This document shows, piece after piece, positions 25,496-37,314 of a stretch of 64,000 nt of DNA (position 1 is its first letter; the number at the start of each line of letters is the position of its first letter). The stretch spans positions 21,240,873-21,304,872 of the forward strand of contig JABBOT010000003.1 of assembly GCA_016165875.1 (NCBI GenBank), written 5' to 3'. Origin of the DNA: Acanthopleura granulata (Eukaryota; Mollusca; Polyplacophora; Chitonida; Chitonidae). The translations under genes and the position numbers were made by a program. The notes beneath the pieces are model-generated. The model did no database searches. It was not told where the DNA came from and was given only the letters and a program-made list of their open reading frames with translations.

Positions 25496-25511
25496 CAGAG
25501 TGTAATTGATT
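25496..25511. repeat. SINE target-site duplication, right
   Basis: Exact repeat of 25299-25314. Confidence 0.9.
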
Positions 25512-25563
25512 TTATTTTGACCTACCGAACTCTTAAGGAGTGACTGTGATGTTTACTGGGATA

Positions 25564-25620
25564 TGAACGAAACAACCGCTGTGCAAACTGTATGAATCGG
25601 TAAAGCGGTTGTTTCATTCA
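25564..25620. other. Inverted repeat, potential hairpin
   Basis: Left arm 25564-25580 ('tgaacgaaacaaccgct') pairs with right arm 25604-25620 ('agcggttgtttcattca') over 17 bp with one mismatch, leaving a 23-nt loop. I see no equivalent in family B copies 1 and 2. Confidence 0.7.
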
Positions 25621-26570
25621 ATACCAAACCGCGTTTGACCCTCATTCTTCAGTTGGAATAAGTGGCAACTAATCACTAGTAAAATTTGGGTCATGTGACG
25701 TTTCATCAAAATGGCACCCCCTGAACGTTTCTGGACCGGATAGACATTGTCTGAGATATTTCAATGAAAGGAAACTGGAGATCATGGTTTCACCAAAATC
25801 GAATGCGTTTTCGCGAATTTCGAATACTGTAAAAAGCAGCCATCGTCATTATGAATGATATAAATAAACACCGCCATGTTTGTGGTTGCCAAGGAACCAG
25901 AAAGAAAAGTAGCTCTCAGTCGTCTTCAGTCTTAACGTGTATGCGGTTTAGTCTCAAGTCGCGTGTCCAACTTGGGCGAACGCCATAGGACCAGATGAGT
26001 TGAGTTGGGTCTCAAATTTTCGTTTATTACGAGCTATACTTGTGCGCACCACTAGCACTGGATTATCAAAGTTACTAAATTAAATAATGAAAACTAAATA
26101 AAGCAAAACCTGGTTAACTTGGCAAGGTAAAACGTAAATGTGACCTTCATGTGATACTTCTTTGCATTTGGTAATGCATTAGGTTACGCAAACATCTCCA
26201 CCTAAAACAGCGCCCTACTGATAATTGAAGACCTAGTCAAAGTCATTTTGATTCTGACTCCATCCTATGGTTAGTATTAACTAGATGTTGCCGACCACAA
26301 TTTTTTTAATGTGGATAAAAAAGATTTTTCGTCGAACTTTTTCACATGTAAACAAAATTAGATACATTGCAGGTCTTCGAAATGCGGCAGAAAAAACTAC
26401 AGAGATTTGTCTCTCGACCTGTGTTTTTGTCTTTCCAGTCGACGTGTCAGTATACCGGCGCTCGTTTTCATTATTTGCGAGCAGGAGCCACGAACACCTA
26501 CAATACTCTTCCTACCCGCTTTGTATTACAAGGTAGATTTGACACAGGGGATTATGGTTAAAACGTAAAC

Positions 26571-27339
26571 GAGCTAGCGTTACTTTTGAACGTGTTTAGG
26601 AAAGCTATAAAGATTATAATTAAATAAATTAGTGCATTTGGTGATCGCCTTCTTTTTTAAACATATTATTCCTTTTCGTTAGATTGCAATTTTCACACTT
26701 TGTGGTTACCAACAGTGCAATGACCTCTTACCCGTAAGACTCGTGTGATTGCCGTGAAACGGATTAAATGCCTGTTTTGCAGACTGTTGTAACAAATCCA
26801 CATTCGGTCTCACTGCACTCACCATATACTTGTTACACTGACCTAACTATAGAACTTTACGTTGCACTTGCTGGACTGGACTATGTATAACTGTTGCTAT
26901 AAGGATGTAAACTTTAAAAAAATTAGCACTACTTTTACATTCAATATTAATACACAGTAGTTCTGTATTATTATTTACTACATTGTTCTTATTGAAATTA
27001 CTGCTGTGATTCCAAGCCCGGGATACCAACCAGGCTTTACTGGCATTAACGAAACATTGTAAAAACCCTCTCTGTTGTATTCAAATGATCTGGGCCATAA
27101 CCATAAGTTTTATAGTTATGTACTAGTACACATTTCTTGTTGACTACAAGGTAACTTTTTTGGATCATATGGTATAATGAGTTTCTATGATGGGAAGAAG
27201 TGTACCAAATAGGGAAGCGCCACTCTGATTAAGGACTCTGCTCCGGTTGTTGCCTGCTGTCTGAATGACGTAGATATAGAAATATTTCTAATTTATTGTT
27301 ACGAACCTCATCTTTAAAATATTGTATTATATTTTTTTC
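26571..27339. other. Unannotated interval
   Basis: No supported feature. A 60-codon minus frame at 26847-27029 is asparagine-rich. Confidence 0.4.
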
Positions 27340-28270
27340 TTTGTTTTCGCGCTAACCGGGTCAGTGTGTAACTTACATTTTCCCCTCTTTGAACGGCATT
27401 GGATTTCAGTCGCATGTTCTCCAGGCTTCTGTGTTTATCAGTTTCGTGTCATTGTACATAGAGTGCACATTCTGGAACGAGGCACCCACGTTGTAAACAT
27501 CTTTACGATGAAACCATCTAGGATTTTCTTTACGCTAGTCTATAAATATGACTAAGGAAACTGTAAGTGCGCATATATTTTATTTACGTCGATTTGAGAG
27601 CATATTTAATCTCGGCCAGTTTGAAGGATTTTACTGGGTTTGGAGATATCGGCTTTCACGCCATTCGACATGGATGAATTTGTACTCCATTTTTCTGTAC
27701 GTTGCACTTTGTGAGCTTGTGTTTCGCAATTTGCTATTTTGTTTGACACGTTATTTTGGAACTTTCATCCCAGTTTACCCTGAAAGTGACTGAGTGTACA
27801 TTTCTGAGAACTGAAACATATATCGCCAGCCCGGCATAACGTACGTTATTGTCAGCCTGTCCGCCCTGGAAAGTTGCACCTGGCCGGGGAGTTGGATATT
27901 AAAACCATCGTCGGCGTATCGTGCCGACTGCTGTTCGTCACTTACAGGACTGTAATCCTTCGATTCGAAAATTCCAAAGAACTGTGGATTCTATATTTAC
28001 GTGGACTGACTTGCCTCTTAAGCCGAAATATTCCATCCAGATTTGGACGCAATCATCAGTAAAAAACTATATATTTTTGTAATCATCTGTATTGTTGTGT
28101 GTACTATTGTCAGTTGTACTATTTGTCTATTTTGTTCAAATACATGTGTTGAACTTATTCAAGCGTGCTTTGTGTTTCTTTGTTTGATCTTGTGTAAAGT
28201 CTATCTCTGTCATAGAGTTGAACGAGCCGTTTGTTTATTATTTTTCCTTTCAGACTAGTGGTAACTTTAC
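27340..28270 (+). repeat. Family E repeat, copy 1, with a decayed coding-like segment
   Basis: Inverted relative to 43200-44085 and matching across nearly 0.9 kb. Around 27860-28080 it carries the coding-like segment seen in the other copy (PVRPxKLxL, HLQDCxPSIRxFQ, TVDSIFTWTDL, LDAIISKKLYIF), but in this copy the segment is spread over three frames by at least two frameshifts. It is therefore a pseudogene-like copy if the segment was ever coding. The frames at 27548-27793, 27874-28062 and 28043-28258 are its pieces. Confidence 0.7.
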
Positions 28271-28659
28271 ACTCTTGAGATAAGTACTTCTCCGCTAGCC
28301 TATGTTCAAGGAGACATGGTTATTTTGTGTGGTCCTGGATAAACAGTTGAAGACCACTTGCATTTCACAAATATGACACGGTGCACGTGAGAGGTACGAA
28401 CCTAACGAATAGTCGCCGTGGCATACAAATTATAGAACGACTGAAAGGGGTATTCGCCAGTGTTTACATGTACGAGCAATATTGCAAAGCTTGATTGTAA
28501 TTTAGGAAATATCCCATTATACAGTATTCAGTTATCATTGTGGCACAGTAAACAGCCACAGAGTTGATAAAATACGGTGACACCATTCACATGTACTCGT
28601 GTTAAAACATGATACACCTCTTTGTGTTTTGCCAACGAAGGCCCGGAGAAACTCTGTAT
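28271..28659. other. Unannotated interval
   Basis: No gene or repeat copy recognised between families E and C. Confidence 0.4.
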
Positions 28660-29420
28660 AAATCCCGTCATTCTGCCACTTGTGCACAGCAGACACAAGT
28701 GGGTATTGTCAATTGACGAAAGCTTTCTGTGACACCTCTTCCCATTCTAACTCGGGTGCCCCAAACAGCCCAGTCGTCCAAATGGCTTACTGTAACACTG
28801 CCCTCGCTGGCTGTTATAAGCCCCAAGCAGTCCAGTCGTCCAACCGGCTTACTGTAGCACTGTCCTCGCTGGCTGTAATAAGCCCTTTAATACTCAGCCT
28901 TGAATCCCCATTAAATTGAACGTGTTAAAGCCTACTGTTTCCGATCAGATAATAAATAGTTGTTTGTTGTTTCAGGGCGTGTTTGTGTATTGAAGAATCA
29001 TTTTCACTAAGACGATGACGATCAGCTCTGTGGGTGGCGGATTGCCTGTGGTAAATCACTGATTTTCGTTTAGTTACTGTCGAAATTTTCTGCATGTAAT
29101 GTACATATCTGCAAGCCATATTGGTGAAAGATTATTGGTTTTACTCTCAAGAGTGACACCTAAAACCAGTGCTTGGAACATTTCCCCTACTTGGATGGAA
29201 CCTTTCACACAACCGGTAGTTTACAGAATGTTACAGATGACATAGGGGAGTGATCGATACGTCTGTTACGTGTAAGGCGGTATAGGACGAGGACCGCAGC
29301 CTATTTTGATTGCTTTAATGTGGCTCCATCACTCACTTATGTTTGTATAATGAAAGCGTATTGAGTATTTACTACCCCACAAAGTTCCCGCAACGAGAAC
29401 TTGTTAACTGGACATCAGAA
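28660..29420 (+). repeat. Family C repeat, copy 2
   Basis: Direct partner of 20460-21020. It is longer because of a local tandem duplication at 28758-28881 and extra sequence near 28930-29130. Confidence 0.7.
28758..28881 (+). repeat. Two-unit 62-bp tandem repeat
   Basis: Units 28758-28819 and 28820-28881 differ at only a few positions. Both contain 'ccagtcgtccaa', 'ggcttactgta' and 'ctcgctggctgt'. A third unit starts ('gccc') and breaks off. Confidence 0.9.
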
Positions 29421-31209
29421 ATTGTAGTTTTGGCATGAACGTGTTGGAATGAGCCATGTCATAGACATTGGAAATAAGATGACGTGTCACATGTACTCCA
29501 CGCTCTCAGTTGCAAGAAGGTAAAAAAGGATTACCTGACAGAAACAGGTGTTTTCTCCGGCAACATGAATATCTAGCGCCTGGCTTGTTAAGCTTAAGAA
29601 TTTGCAAGACTGTATGTAAGGTGGCAACGTCTTCGTGTTCCTTGATATGGACATTTTTATGCACTTTGGAATACCGTATCGATACATACATACATCTTTT
29701 CTAGTCTTGTTTTTTTTAATGTTCATACCCAGCTACGAAGGAAGACGGATACGGTCATTTGCCCTCCTATCCCACACCTATATGTACATGTATCATAGGA
29801 CTTATCAGACCATGCAGTTGGAACCACTTATTTAACGTAACGTTGTATATTGCTCCTAGGACCCCACACTGCATACCTCAGTCGTAGGACATTTATCTAC
29901 ATATTGAATCATATGTAAGAATTCAGTCCCATGTCAGGGCGAACTCAAGATCTGAAAATGGACAGTCTTGGTTTCTCCACAGGGTATAAGTCAGTACTCC
30001 TCAATCCAGTGTCAGTCGACTGTGACTGAATGGAAAGTTATGTCTGGAATCTCCAACATCATGTTTCATGGTATCAGCACCCGTAAAATTTAGACGTATT
30101 GGCTCCGATCTGCTACAAAAAGACAACACCAAAGCATGCCCAAAATATTGTATATATTTCAAGCAGATTTTACTAGTAGAACATTTCATCATAAACAATT
30201 CACAAAAGACTATTTTACCTCAAGTATCAAAAAGTATTCCAAGGCGTATAGCAGGGCCAGCAATTGGCGCGTCTCTGCTGCCCATAGTCTCTTCTAATGT
30301 ATTTATTCTCACGGAAAAGATGTTTGTTAATCTGCAAAATAAAATGAACTTGTTTCAAAGATATAAAGGTGTTTTCAGATAAACTCTCGTTACTAGAAAA
30401 GTGAATGAGCTCAACGGACGCGACATATATCATCAAGTTTTACAAAGCTACAACCTCCTTGACTCGTAACATCATCTTTACCGCTACTGACAAACAACTC
30501 ACAAGTGACGTTGACGTTGACTTTACGGCAATAGTCACACAGAAGATTTGTTCATCATTTCAGTCCACAGAGATTTCATTCTTTCTAATACAAAACCAAT
30601 TAGAACACTGGAATACAAACGAGAAAAGTTCTGTGTAACACATTTTACCGTTCACCGATAAAATCATGTGCACAAGACCTAGATATTATTGCATTGACCT
30701 TTATCCCTGAACACTACGCCCTAAAGTGACACTTAATAATGTTACGTTACACACTCCATGACGGACACTAGGAAATAAGACTCAAAAGCAGGCAATGGGA
30801 GTTCAGCAAATGACATCAAAGGTATAATAAATAAATCAGCTAAGGGTTTGTTACTCTTTGTAAAGTTAAACCATTTCAAAACAGCCGCCCAGCCTAAAGT
30901 CACGTTTTGTTTCCAGTAGCACAGAGTTGCTCTCCGTCAAAACACGATTATTGTCAGGATTGTGAGACATCTTATTCTGAAGAGCACAGCAGGCTGTGAG
31001 CAATTACAAGAGGCGTCACTTGTCTGCGTATTCGTGGGCAAACACTGTCCGATATAACGAAATTAAACTGCAGCCAGCTAGAATGAGATAGTGCAGGAAA
31101 AAACGGTCAAGTGTCCACTAATTTAGTAAACGCTATTCTTAGTATAGGTTTATGCTGAGGATGTAAACAATGGTCGAATCCCATCAACACGTTGGCCTAG
31201 AGCAGGCTG
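29421..31209. other. Unannotated interval
   Basis: About 1.8 kb with overlapping short frames on both strands (29487-29835, 30001-30436), none recognisable. The mutual overlap argues against coding. Confidence 0.35.
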
Positions 31210-31440
31210 GGTCAACCCAGAGCAGCCACGACAGTGCAATAGTTGGCCAATGGTCACATTTTACGGGTGGCTGTAATTAATTTATGCCGGTTTGGGTTTA
31301 TTCTAAATGTGTATGTAAATGCTTAAAGAGTAGCACCTTGTGTATACACCCCCCAACCACCATGGCTTATGCAGAATTAAGAAGAAAAAGAAGCAATGAT
31401 GTTAACTGCAAATTGCTAGACGTCACTTGTTCAGGGTTCA
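31210..31440 (+). repeat. Family J dispersed repeat, copy 2
   Basis: Matches 52430-52680: 'tttattctaaatgtgtatgt' against 'tttattctaactgtccatgt', then 'ccatggcttatgcagaatta' against 'ccatgcctaaagcagaatta'. Its 70-codon frame (31284-31496) is not preserved in the partner. Confidence 0.6.
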
Positions 31441-32839
31441 TCAAAATGATGTGTTGTCATTACAGTTACTACCTAATGACAAGAAAAGGCATGTAAGTTG
31501 ACCAGACCTCGGCATTAACTCCGCAAACAGATTACTGATGTATGTAGGAATACAATATATCCCGTGAAAAATCATGTCTGTTTTATGTTACTCAGCTGTA
31601 AAGACACACCACGTGCTCATCCCGACAGTAATGATGCGTTTAAACGGCTTTTTTCATCATGGAATAACTTTCAAATAATAGTACTTTACCCTGTGCGAGT
31701 TATTTATTTGAAGTCACAAGTGGTGTAGTAGCAGGACAGAAGTTCACTGAAATCGCGCAGTACATGGTGCTTTGATCAACAGGGATACATAGACACATCC
31801 TGAGATAAGCTTTACTTATTACATACGCTCCGGGCTCACTTACGCCTCGCCTAGTTTGTAGGCCTTGAAGTCTATTTCCAAATTTCGGCTTCTGATGTTG
31901 TATAACTGTCATATCAGAACGTTTCATCATAAGAATTAACGTGAAACTGTCTGTATTGAATTCCAGTTTAGGCAAAATATATGCAGTTCGAGATCATTGA
32001 TACAAAAACACGTGTGGAGGTCATGCGTTCTCTTTTTGAAAGTTGAATTTAATATAGAACATCGTTAACAATATTATAATGCCACATTTCATGTTCTGAG
32101 CTTGTAACTTCCGTTTGTTACCTGATGTTAAAAAAAATCACAAAGGAGACAATTTAGATGAGATTTTCTCGATCGTGTGGGTTGTCCTGTTTCAAACGAA
32201 ACCCGCTGTGAAAAATTGTCGGCTCTTTTGAAGATAGACAACAAAATTTGGTTTACAACAATTTCTTTATGATTTCCTTTGGTTAGAGATTCTATGGGAG
32301 ATACCTTTTTATACAGATTGATGCTTCATGAACCTCAAGGACCTCCGTTAAGATTAGCAAAGCACGATACAGACACACGGGTTAGTTATAAATCCGGTCC
32401 CTTACGCGTGGGTTAATGCAGCCTGATTGCCTGAAAAACACTCTGACATCCCAAAACATCAATCTGGCTATTCCGGAGAAACAGCTGAAAAAAAGGAGAA
32501 GGTGATACGTTGAACATTACTACGATTAAGCACTTTAAGGGTCATTTGCTGATTACCCTATTGTTATGAAAATGACAATTGACATGATTCGTAGCCCCCG
32601 GGGGTTAGTGTGGGCTCTAGAGCCTCGCTCGAGAGTTACGCAACCGTTCACTAATCTTGTGTTACTACAGTTTTCGGTAGATACTTGAGCTAACGTTAGT
32701 ATTGCTGAAAGAATACGGTAAACACTTTTGTGTATGAATATGTAAGTAAAAAAACAGTCATTGTACTCAAACGTAAGTGTCAGATCTGGCACGTGACTAG
32801 GTTTTATATGCGCCTTTCGTTTCTTTTTCCAGTCACATG
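31441..32839. other. Unannotated interval
   Basis: No supported gene. A 91-codon minus frame at 31700-31975 and a 79-codon minus frame at 32553-32792 are unremarkable. Confidence 0.4.
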
Positions 32840-33230
32840 ACGATTGGTTTATTTTTCCTCATCGAGAGCATTTGTGGCATCTCACTGGAGAATTCTATCA
32901 CTGGAATCAATACCGATTTCGCTGTAACAAGAATTATATTCAGCTGCCCAGATCACACAGACGAGACACGCAGGTCTCGGCCTAAACTGATCGGGAATAC
33001 AAATCAACGCCGCGGTGTGTTTGAATTTGGCGTAACCGAACCGTCAATGGGCGTAATTTGACACCACTTAACACCTGTGTCTAGGAAATTAGCTTAGAGT
33101 TTGTAACAAGGTGAACGCCTGGTGTAGAATAAGTCGGCGGGATAGTCAGTAGTGCATGCGAATGCTATGCTGAGGAGAAGACGAGTGGTAAACGAATGTA
33201 ATGAATTACTGCATGCCTGCGACTGTTACA
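32840..33230 (+). repeat. Family D dispersed repeat, copy 2
   Basis: Most complete plus-strand copy. Conserved blocks are 'gagaattctatcactggaat', 'cagatcacacagacgagaca', 'aaccgaaccgtcaatg' and 'agagtttgtaacaaggtga'. It is preceded by the acceptor-like 'tttctttttccag' at about 32820-32832. The 74-codon frame 32837-33061 reads through the element. Confidence 0.75.
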
Positions 33231-33305
33231 TAACTGATTGCTTTACGTCCAGCAAGCTTCCTTGGTGATTTTGACAGTTGTTAGGGCTAGATGATTATTT
33301 TCCAG

Positions 33306-33430
33306 CGATACCTACTGTGCAGTCTCCGAGTCTTAATGAGACAGGGGAGATCTGGCAAGGTCCGTCTGGATCAAACCTTTCATGTCCTGTTTTCAAGCAA
33401 GTAACGACGGACCATAAAAATTATATTCAG
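33306..33430 (+). CDS. Weak candidate exon, unknown protein
   Basis: Follows the acceptor-like 'gatgattattttccag' and ends at CAG|GTACCA, a weak donor. It is open in a frame reading AIPTVQSPSLNETGEIWQGP then SGSNLSCPVFKQ. That frame stays open to 33586, so the donor is not needed to explain it. No family recognised. Confidence 0.15.
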
Positions 33431-33854
33431 GTACCACAGTTAAAGAATTTTTCTGCCTGCAAAGCCTCAAGTCGTAGTCAGACTCTCAAATCACCTTGCC
33501 CTGAAAGTCATGAGTTTAACATTCACCGATATAAAGAGCAAACCAAGCCTACGTTGAACAATGTCAAAATATCTGTTACGAATTGACTCTATTATGTAAT
33601 CTACCATTGGCATTTTGATGAATCTTTCGGGTATTTTACTCTATGACAGCTTATACTCTGAAGGGACAAATAGTTGAAATAGCCGATGGATGCAGATACA
33701 TCAGCTAAATATTTTGCCGCATGGGAACAATACTTATCTCTCTTTTTTGCCCTTAAAACTTCGTAGAAAATATATTGTGGTCCGGATAAAACTATTTGCC
33801 GTTCTAAGTGCAACACCATAACTATGTTAACCAAGGAGAATTAACAATTTTCTT

Positions 33855-33951
33855 ATCACAAATATAAAGCTCTCAGACAAAAATATAAAGACTCTCAGCA
33901 AAGTTTTTGAAAAAGTTAAAATTTTGATAATCACAAATATAAAACTCTCAG
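33855..33951 (+). repeat. Short imperfect triplicate
   Basis: A 22-bp unit 'atcacaaatataaagctctc' + 'ag' occurs at 33855-33876, in altered form at 33877-33898 and again at 33930-33951 after a 31-bp spacer. Confidence 0.75.
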
Positions 33952-36166
33952 TCACATATGTTCCATCTGAGCTATAAACTTTTCGGGTAACTGTTAATCA
34001 ATCACATTTAGGCGCAGTTTGACACGAATCATTTCAGCTAATAAACCAATTGTCACACCACTTTAATCAATAGTTGTCAAGAAAGCTGTAAACTGTTATG
34101 CTGTAAAGTTACAAATGCAAATCTCTCGCGGCTTAAATAAATACTGATCCTCAGCTTGCGTGTCCTCAATGAACATTGCCATCTCACGTCTGTGAATTAC
34201 AAGGGTGTCAAGTATTGATCCATTAAGCCTTACCCTGCAGTCGTCACCACGAATTCATGATTAATTCGTGATTCTTTTATAGTCTTTAAGAGACGATGAA
34301 ACTTTCTGTATTTGCAATTATTTGTGCTTCAGAAGCAATTAGGCTTACACAATAAATGATACTTCATATGCTTAATTACACTCTGTACTGTGCACAGAGA
34401 TAAGCTTGCTTTCGTTGTAACAAAAAAATTATCAATATGTTTGCCAATTTCCTGGAGAAAGGAGGTTGTTTACACTCGGCTCTGTGGCTAAGAATGATGG
34501 TTTGCACCTGTCAATGAACAGGCTTTGTTCATCTATAGGGCAGAAAAGTTAAACAGTGAAAAAAAAGAATCCGAAATATGGTCAAAGTGTCTTTTAACGG
34601 AAATTTGAACTTTAAGATTAATAGAGAAGTTATCTTAGGTGAGAAAACCGAGACAAGCAGAAGATAACAAAAGCCAGTGTTTAGAAGAAAATCAAGTTTA
34701 ACTTGTAGAAGTTTTAATTATCTCAAAGATAGTTCTGATATTGGTTGACAGTGTTCCCAGCTCGTTTCGTCATAAACCGCTCCGAACCCCTACATACACT
34801 AATTTGTCGTCGTCATTGTCCTCAAAGTGCCAAAGCTGTAGGCAACTAAAACAGGTTTCCCAAGACCTTACAGTGATGTTGATTTCAGATTACCTCATGA
34901 GAGGGCAATCATAAAGCGCATAAATGTAACCGACGGATCTACTTGGACAGAATCCAAATTTCGCAAAACGCCATTTTCGGATCACGTAACTTCGTTGCTA
35001 GCATGGGCTCGACTGCTCTTCCCAAAATTAAGATCATCCGCAGGGGTTGCTTGTAGTTGTTTCTGTTTATTATTGAAACAAAAATTAAAATTACTGTTCC
35101 CAAACCAGTTGTCAGCCGCCCTTAATTTAATTTAATTCTTTATTTAACGGGGATTCCCCTCAGTCAATGTCCACTAAGACGCGTTTCCTCAACAGTATAC
35201 ATGTAATGCAAATAAGAACGTATGCTATATATGATAAAACAGAAAGAATAAGAAGGTATCAGACAGTTTGAAAAATACAATGCAGTGTTTACAAAAGTAT
35301 AAAAAGAAGAAACGGCTTATTACAACACAAAAATACCTGTTTGCACATTTGGTTGTAGCAACTGCTTGCACGGGTGATAGGATGAATAGCTTGGTAAGTT
35401 GCCTTATACCTTTAAAGTGTCTTTTAATAGTGTACATCCTGCTGCCTTCAATCCAAAGTTTCTCGCGGTTGTGTTCTTTCTGGACGGTGCCGCGTGCTGC
35501 CAGCTCTAAACGAAAATGGCGGTTAGCAAAATTTAGCTTGCTCTTGATGCGCCAGGTACACTTGTGTTAATTGTGGCGTTATTGTCAGTATTATTTACGA
35601 ATAACTAGGTAATATGAAGTCGGAATTAATGTAAGAGAAAAATAAGAATGTTTTGTAGTGTACATGTTTTTAAAATTTGACGACAGCAAGAACGAAAGTA
35701 CCGAGTTACATGCTGGTGTATGCAAGAGTACAGATCTACATTTCTGGAAGCTTAGCTGGAAAGAATGAAACGGATCTCAGATCTACCTCTACGGCTTAGA
35801 CGCTGACCCGTTTTTAGCCTTTATCGACAACAGAATTTAATTTATGAGTGAATACATGGAATATCGGAGGTCACTATTGGAGATGTCCAAGTGATATAAT
35901 TTTTGAGCCTTGAGACAACGTTCAGTGCTCCATAAGTAAACAAAAACTTCTCTTTACAAGTAAGGGGGACGTTTGTAGCAACCAACAGCGCGAAACTTGC
36001 TCCAGTCATAGGGTTTAAGGCTCAAAGCACTATATTACAGTGGTGTGTTGAGTCCTCGTGAACGAAGGCCGGGTATTACAGGATAAATAATACAGGAACT
36101 CCATTCAAACAGTGCGGGCGTTAACCACTGCGATTCCCGGGGGTGTCAGAAGTGTTTTAGGGCAGT
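33952..36166. other. Unannotated interval
   Basis: About 2.2 kb with no supported gene or repeat. Frames of 70-100 codons at 35225-35570 overlap on both strands and look spurious. Confidence 0.4.
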
Positions 36167-36616
36167 CTACATTAGTTCAACAGATCGACTCGTCCCAATG
36201 TGCCGGAATTGAAGGGGCGGGATTGTATAGCTTTTTTTTATTTTTTTTAAATACACACCACCTTCTCTACTCTGATGGGTCGGAAAAGGAATTTCAGTCA
36301 GCGTAAGAGTGTTCTTCACGGTGTGAACATTTTTACAATATATCCTCGTTTTTAAGAACAAAACAGGATTTGTGCCTTTGGGAGAAGGGATGTATTGGGT
36401 TAGTTGAACAGATAGTGTAGAGCCTTGAGAGAAACGATCTATCACGTCAAAGTCGGAAAGCGTCGCTATACAAGAGGTATCAGACGGGCAGGTTGACTGT
36501 TTTCCACGGAAACTGGTGCCACGCTGTACATAGGTTTCCACTTGTACGTTCACTTCTAAACCTGTGTGGCCGAACACTAGTTTCCAATTTAAATGACCTT
36601 TGCAAAATGGACTCTT
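36167..36616 (-). CDS. Candidate terminal exon, possibly TNF-ligand-like
   Basis: The minus strand is open for 149 codons between an in-frame TAA and the stop at 36167. It is beta-strand rich and not hydrophobic. Residues about 20-30 read LEVNVQVETYV, two cysteines follow at about 43 and 49 (CPSDTSC), then about 60-72 read DRFSQGSTLSVQL. The order cysteine pair, short strand, then a L..GD.LSV-like turn recalls the C-terminal half of TNF homology domains, which usually lie in a single terminal exon. However, the expected final aromatic FFGA strand is not clear and the upstream half of the domain is missing. No strong acceptor is visible. A minus-strand GTAAGT donor lies 0.6 kb upstream at 37213. 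Fold-level resemblance only; chance is a real alternative. Confidence 0.25.
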   Translation of the reverse strand, partial: KSPFCKGHLNWKLVFGHTGLEVNVQVETYVQRGTSFRGKQSTCPSDTSCIATLSDFDVIDRFSQGSTLSVQLTQYIPSPKGTNPVLFLKTRIYCKNVHTVKNTLTLTEIPFPTHQSREGGVYLKKIKKSYTIPPLQFRHIGTSRSVELM

Positions 36617-37206
36617 TACTCAGCCTCAACCAAACTCTTTCCTTTCAACAGTTTCAGCCTTTTAATTTTAAATACACAAATTCCACATGTCTACAGAATA
36701 CATGAACCGGTTGCTCGGTTAATCAACAGTTGGGAGATATGATTTGGTGTGGGCAAAAAGGCAGTCGAATTCTGTGGTAAACTTGTATTCGCATTCTTCT
36801 GGGGATCATTTTTGGTTGAGGATTCAAGTTACTTGTCGGAAATATAGACAAGGGAATAAGAAAACACAAAGAAATGCAAAAACATACCCTGTGTTCTGTA
36901 CACAGAAATTTGACATTTGGTTAACGCTAAAGTTCCTAATAAATAAATAAATCATTAGACCAAAGTCTTGCGTCTGGAAAGGAGGGTCAGACACACTTTT
37001 TAATAAATGTACGCGAGCTGGAAGTATGGCCATCTGTATGTCGATCTTTCGCCGCAAACAGTGCGTAGTGGCCACAAAAACTCCATGTCCTTGATACAGA
37101 CACCAGAAGCGCAGACAGTCTAAAGTCAATTAGTTCCAACAGCCCTAACACTGATCAGCTGTAAAAAAAAAATCCTCCCAGTTGTATTTAACTGTCTGCA
37201 ATTGAG

Positions 37207-37314
37207 ACTTACCCAAGGAAACTCTATTGATTGGGCCGGGAACGCCAAGCACAGCGAGCCCAGTGCAATTCTAGAACATGTTGACCCACTCTTCCATTCC
37301 AAAACCTTCAGCAT
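37207..37314 (-). CDS. Weak candidate first exon upstream of 36167-36616
   Basis: ATG-initiated minus-strand frame (MLKVLEWKSGSTCSRIALGS, then LCLAFPAQSIEFPW) running to a TTGG|GTAAGTC donor-like site at about 37215-37208. The region SRIALGSLCLAFPAQ is mildly hydrophobic, as in a signal peptide. Pairing with the downstream candidate is speculative because no good acceptor was found between them. Confidence 0.12.

Larger units (their letters stand above)
24500..26570 (+). repeat. Family B repeat, copy 3 (partial)
   Basis: Matches the left two-thirds of family B: 24540-25160 with 14930-15500, 25190-25300 with 15520-15650, and 26230-26560 with 15950-16200 plus the extra segment kept in copy 2. 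It is interrupted by the minus-strand SINE at 25315-25495. It is more diverged than copies 1 and 2 are from each other. Confidence 0.7.
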
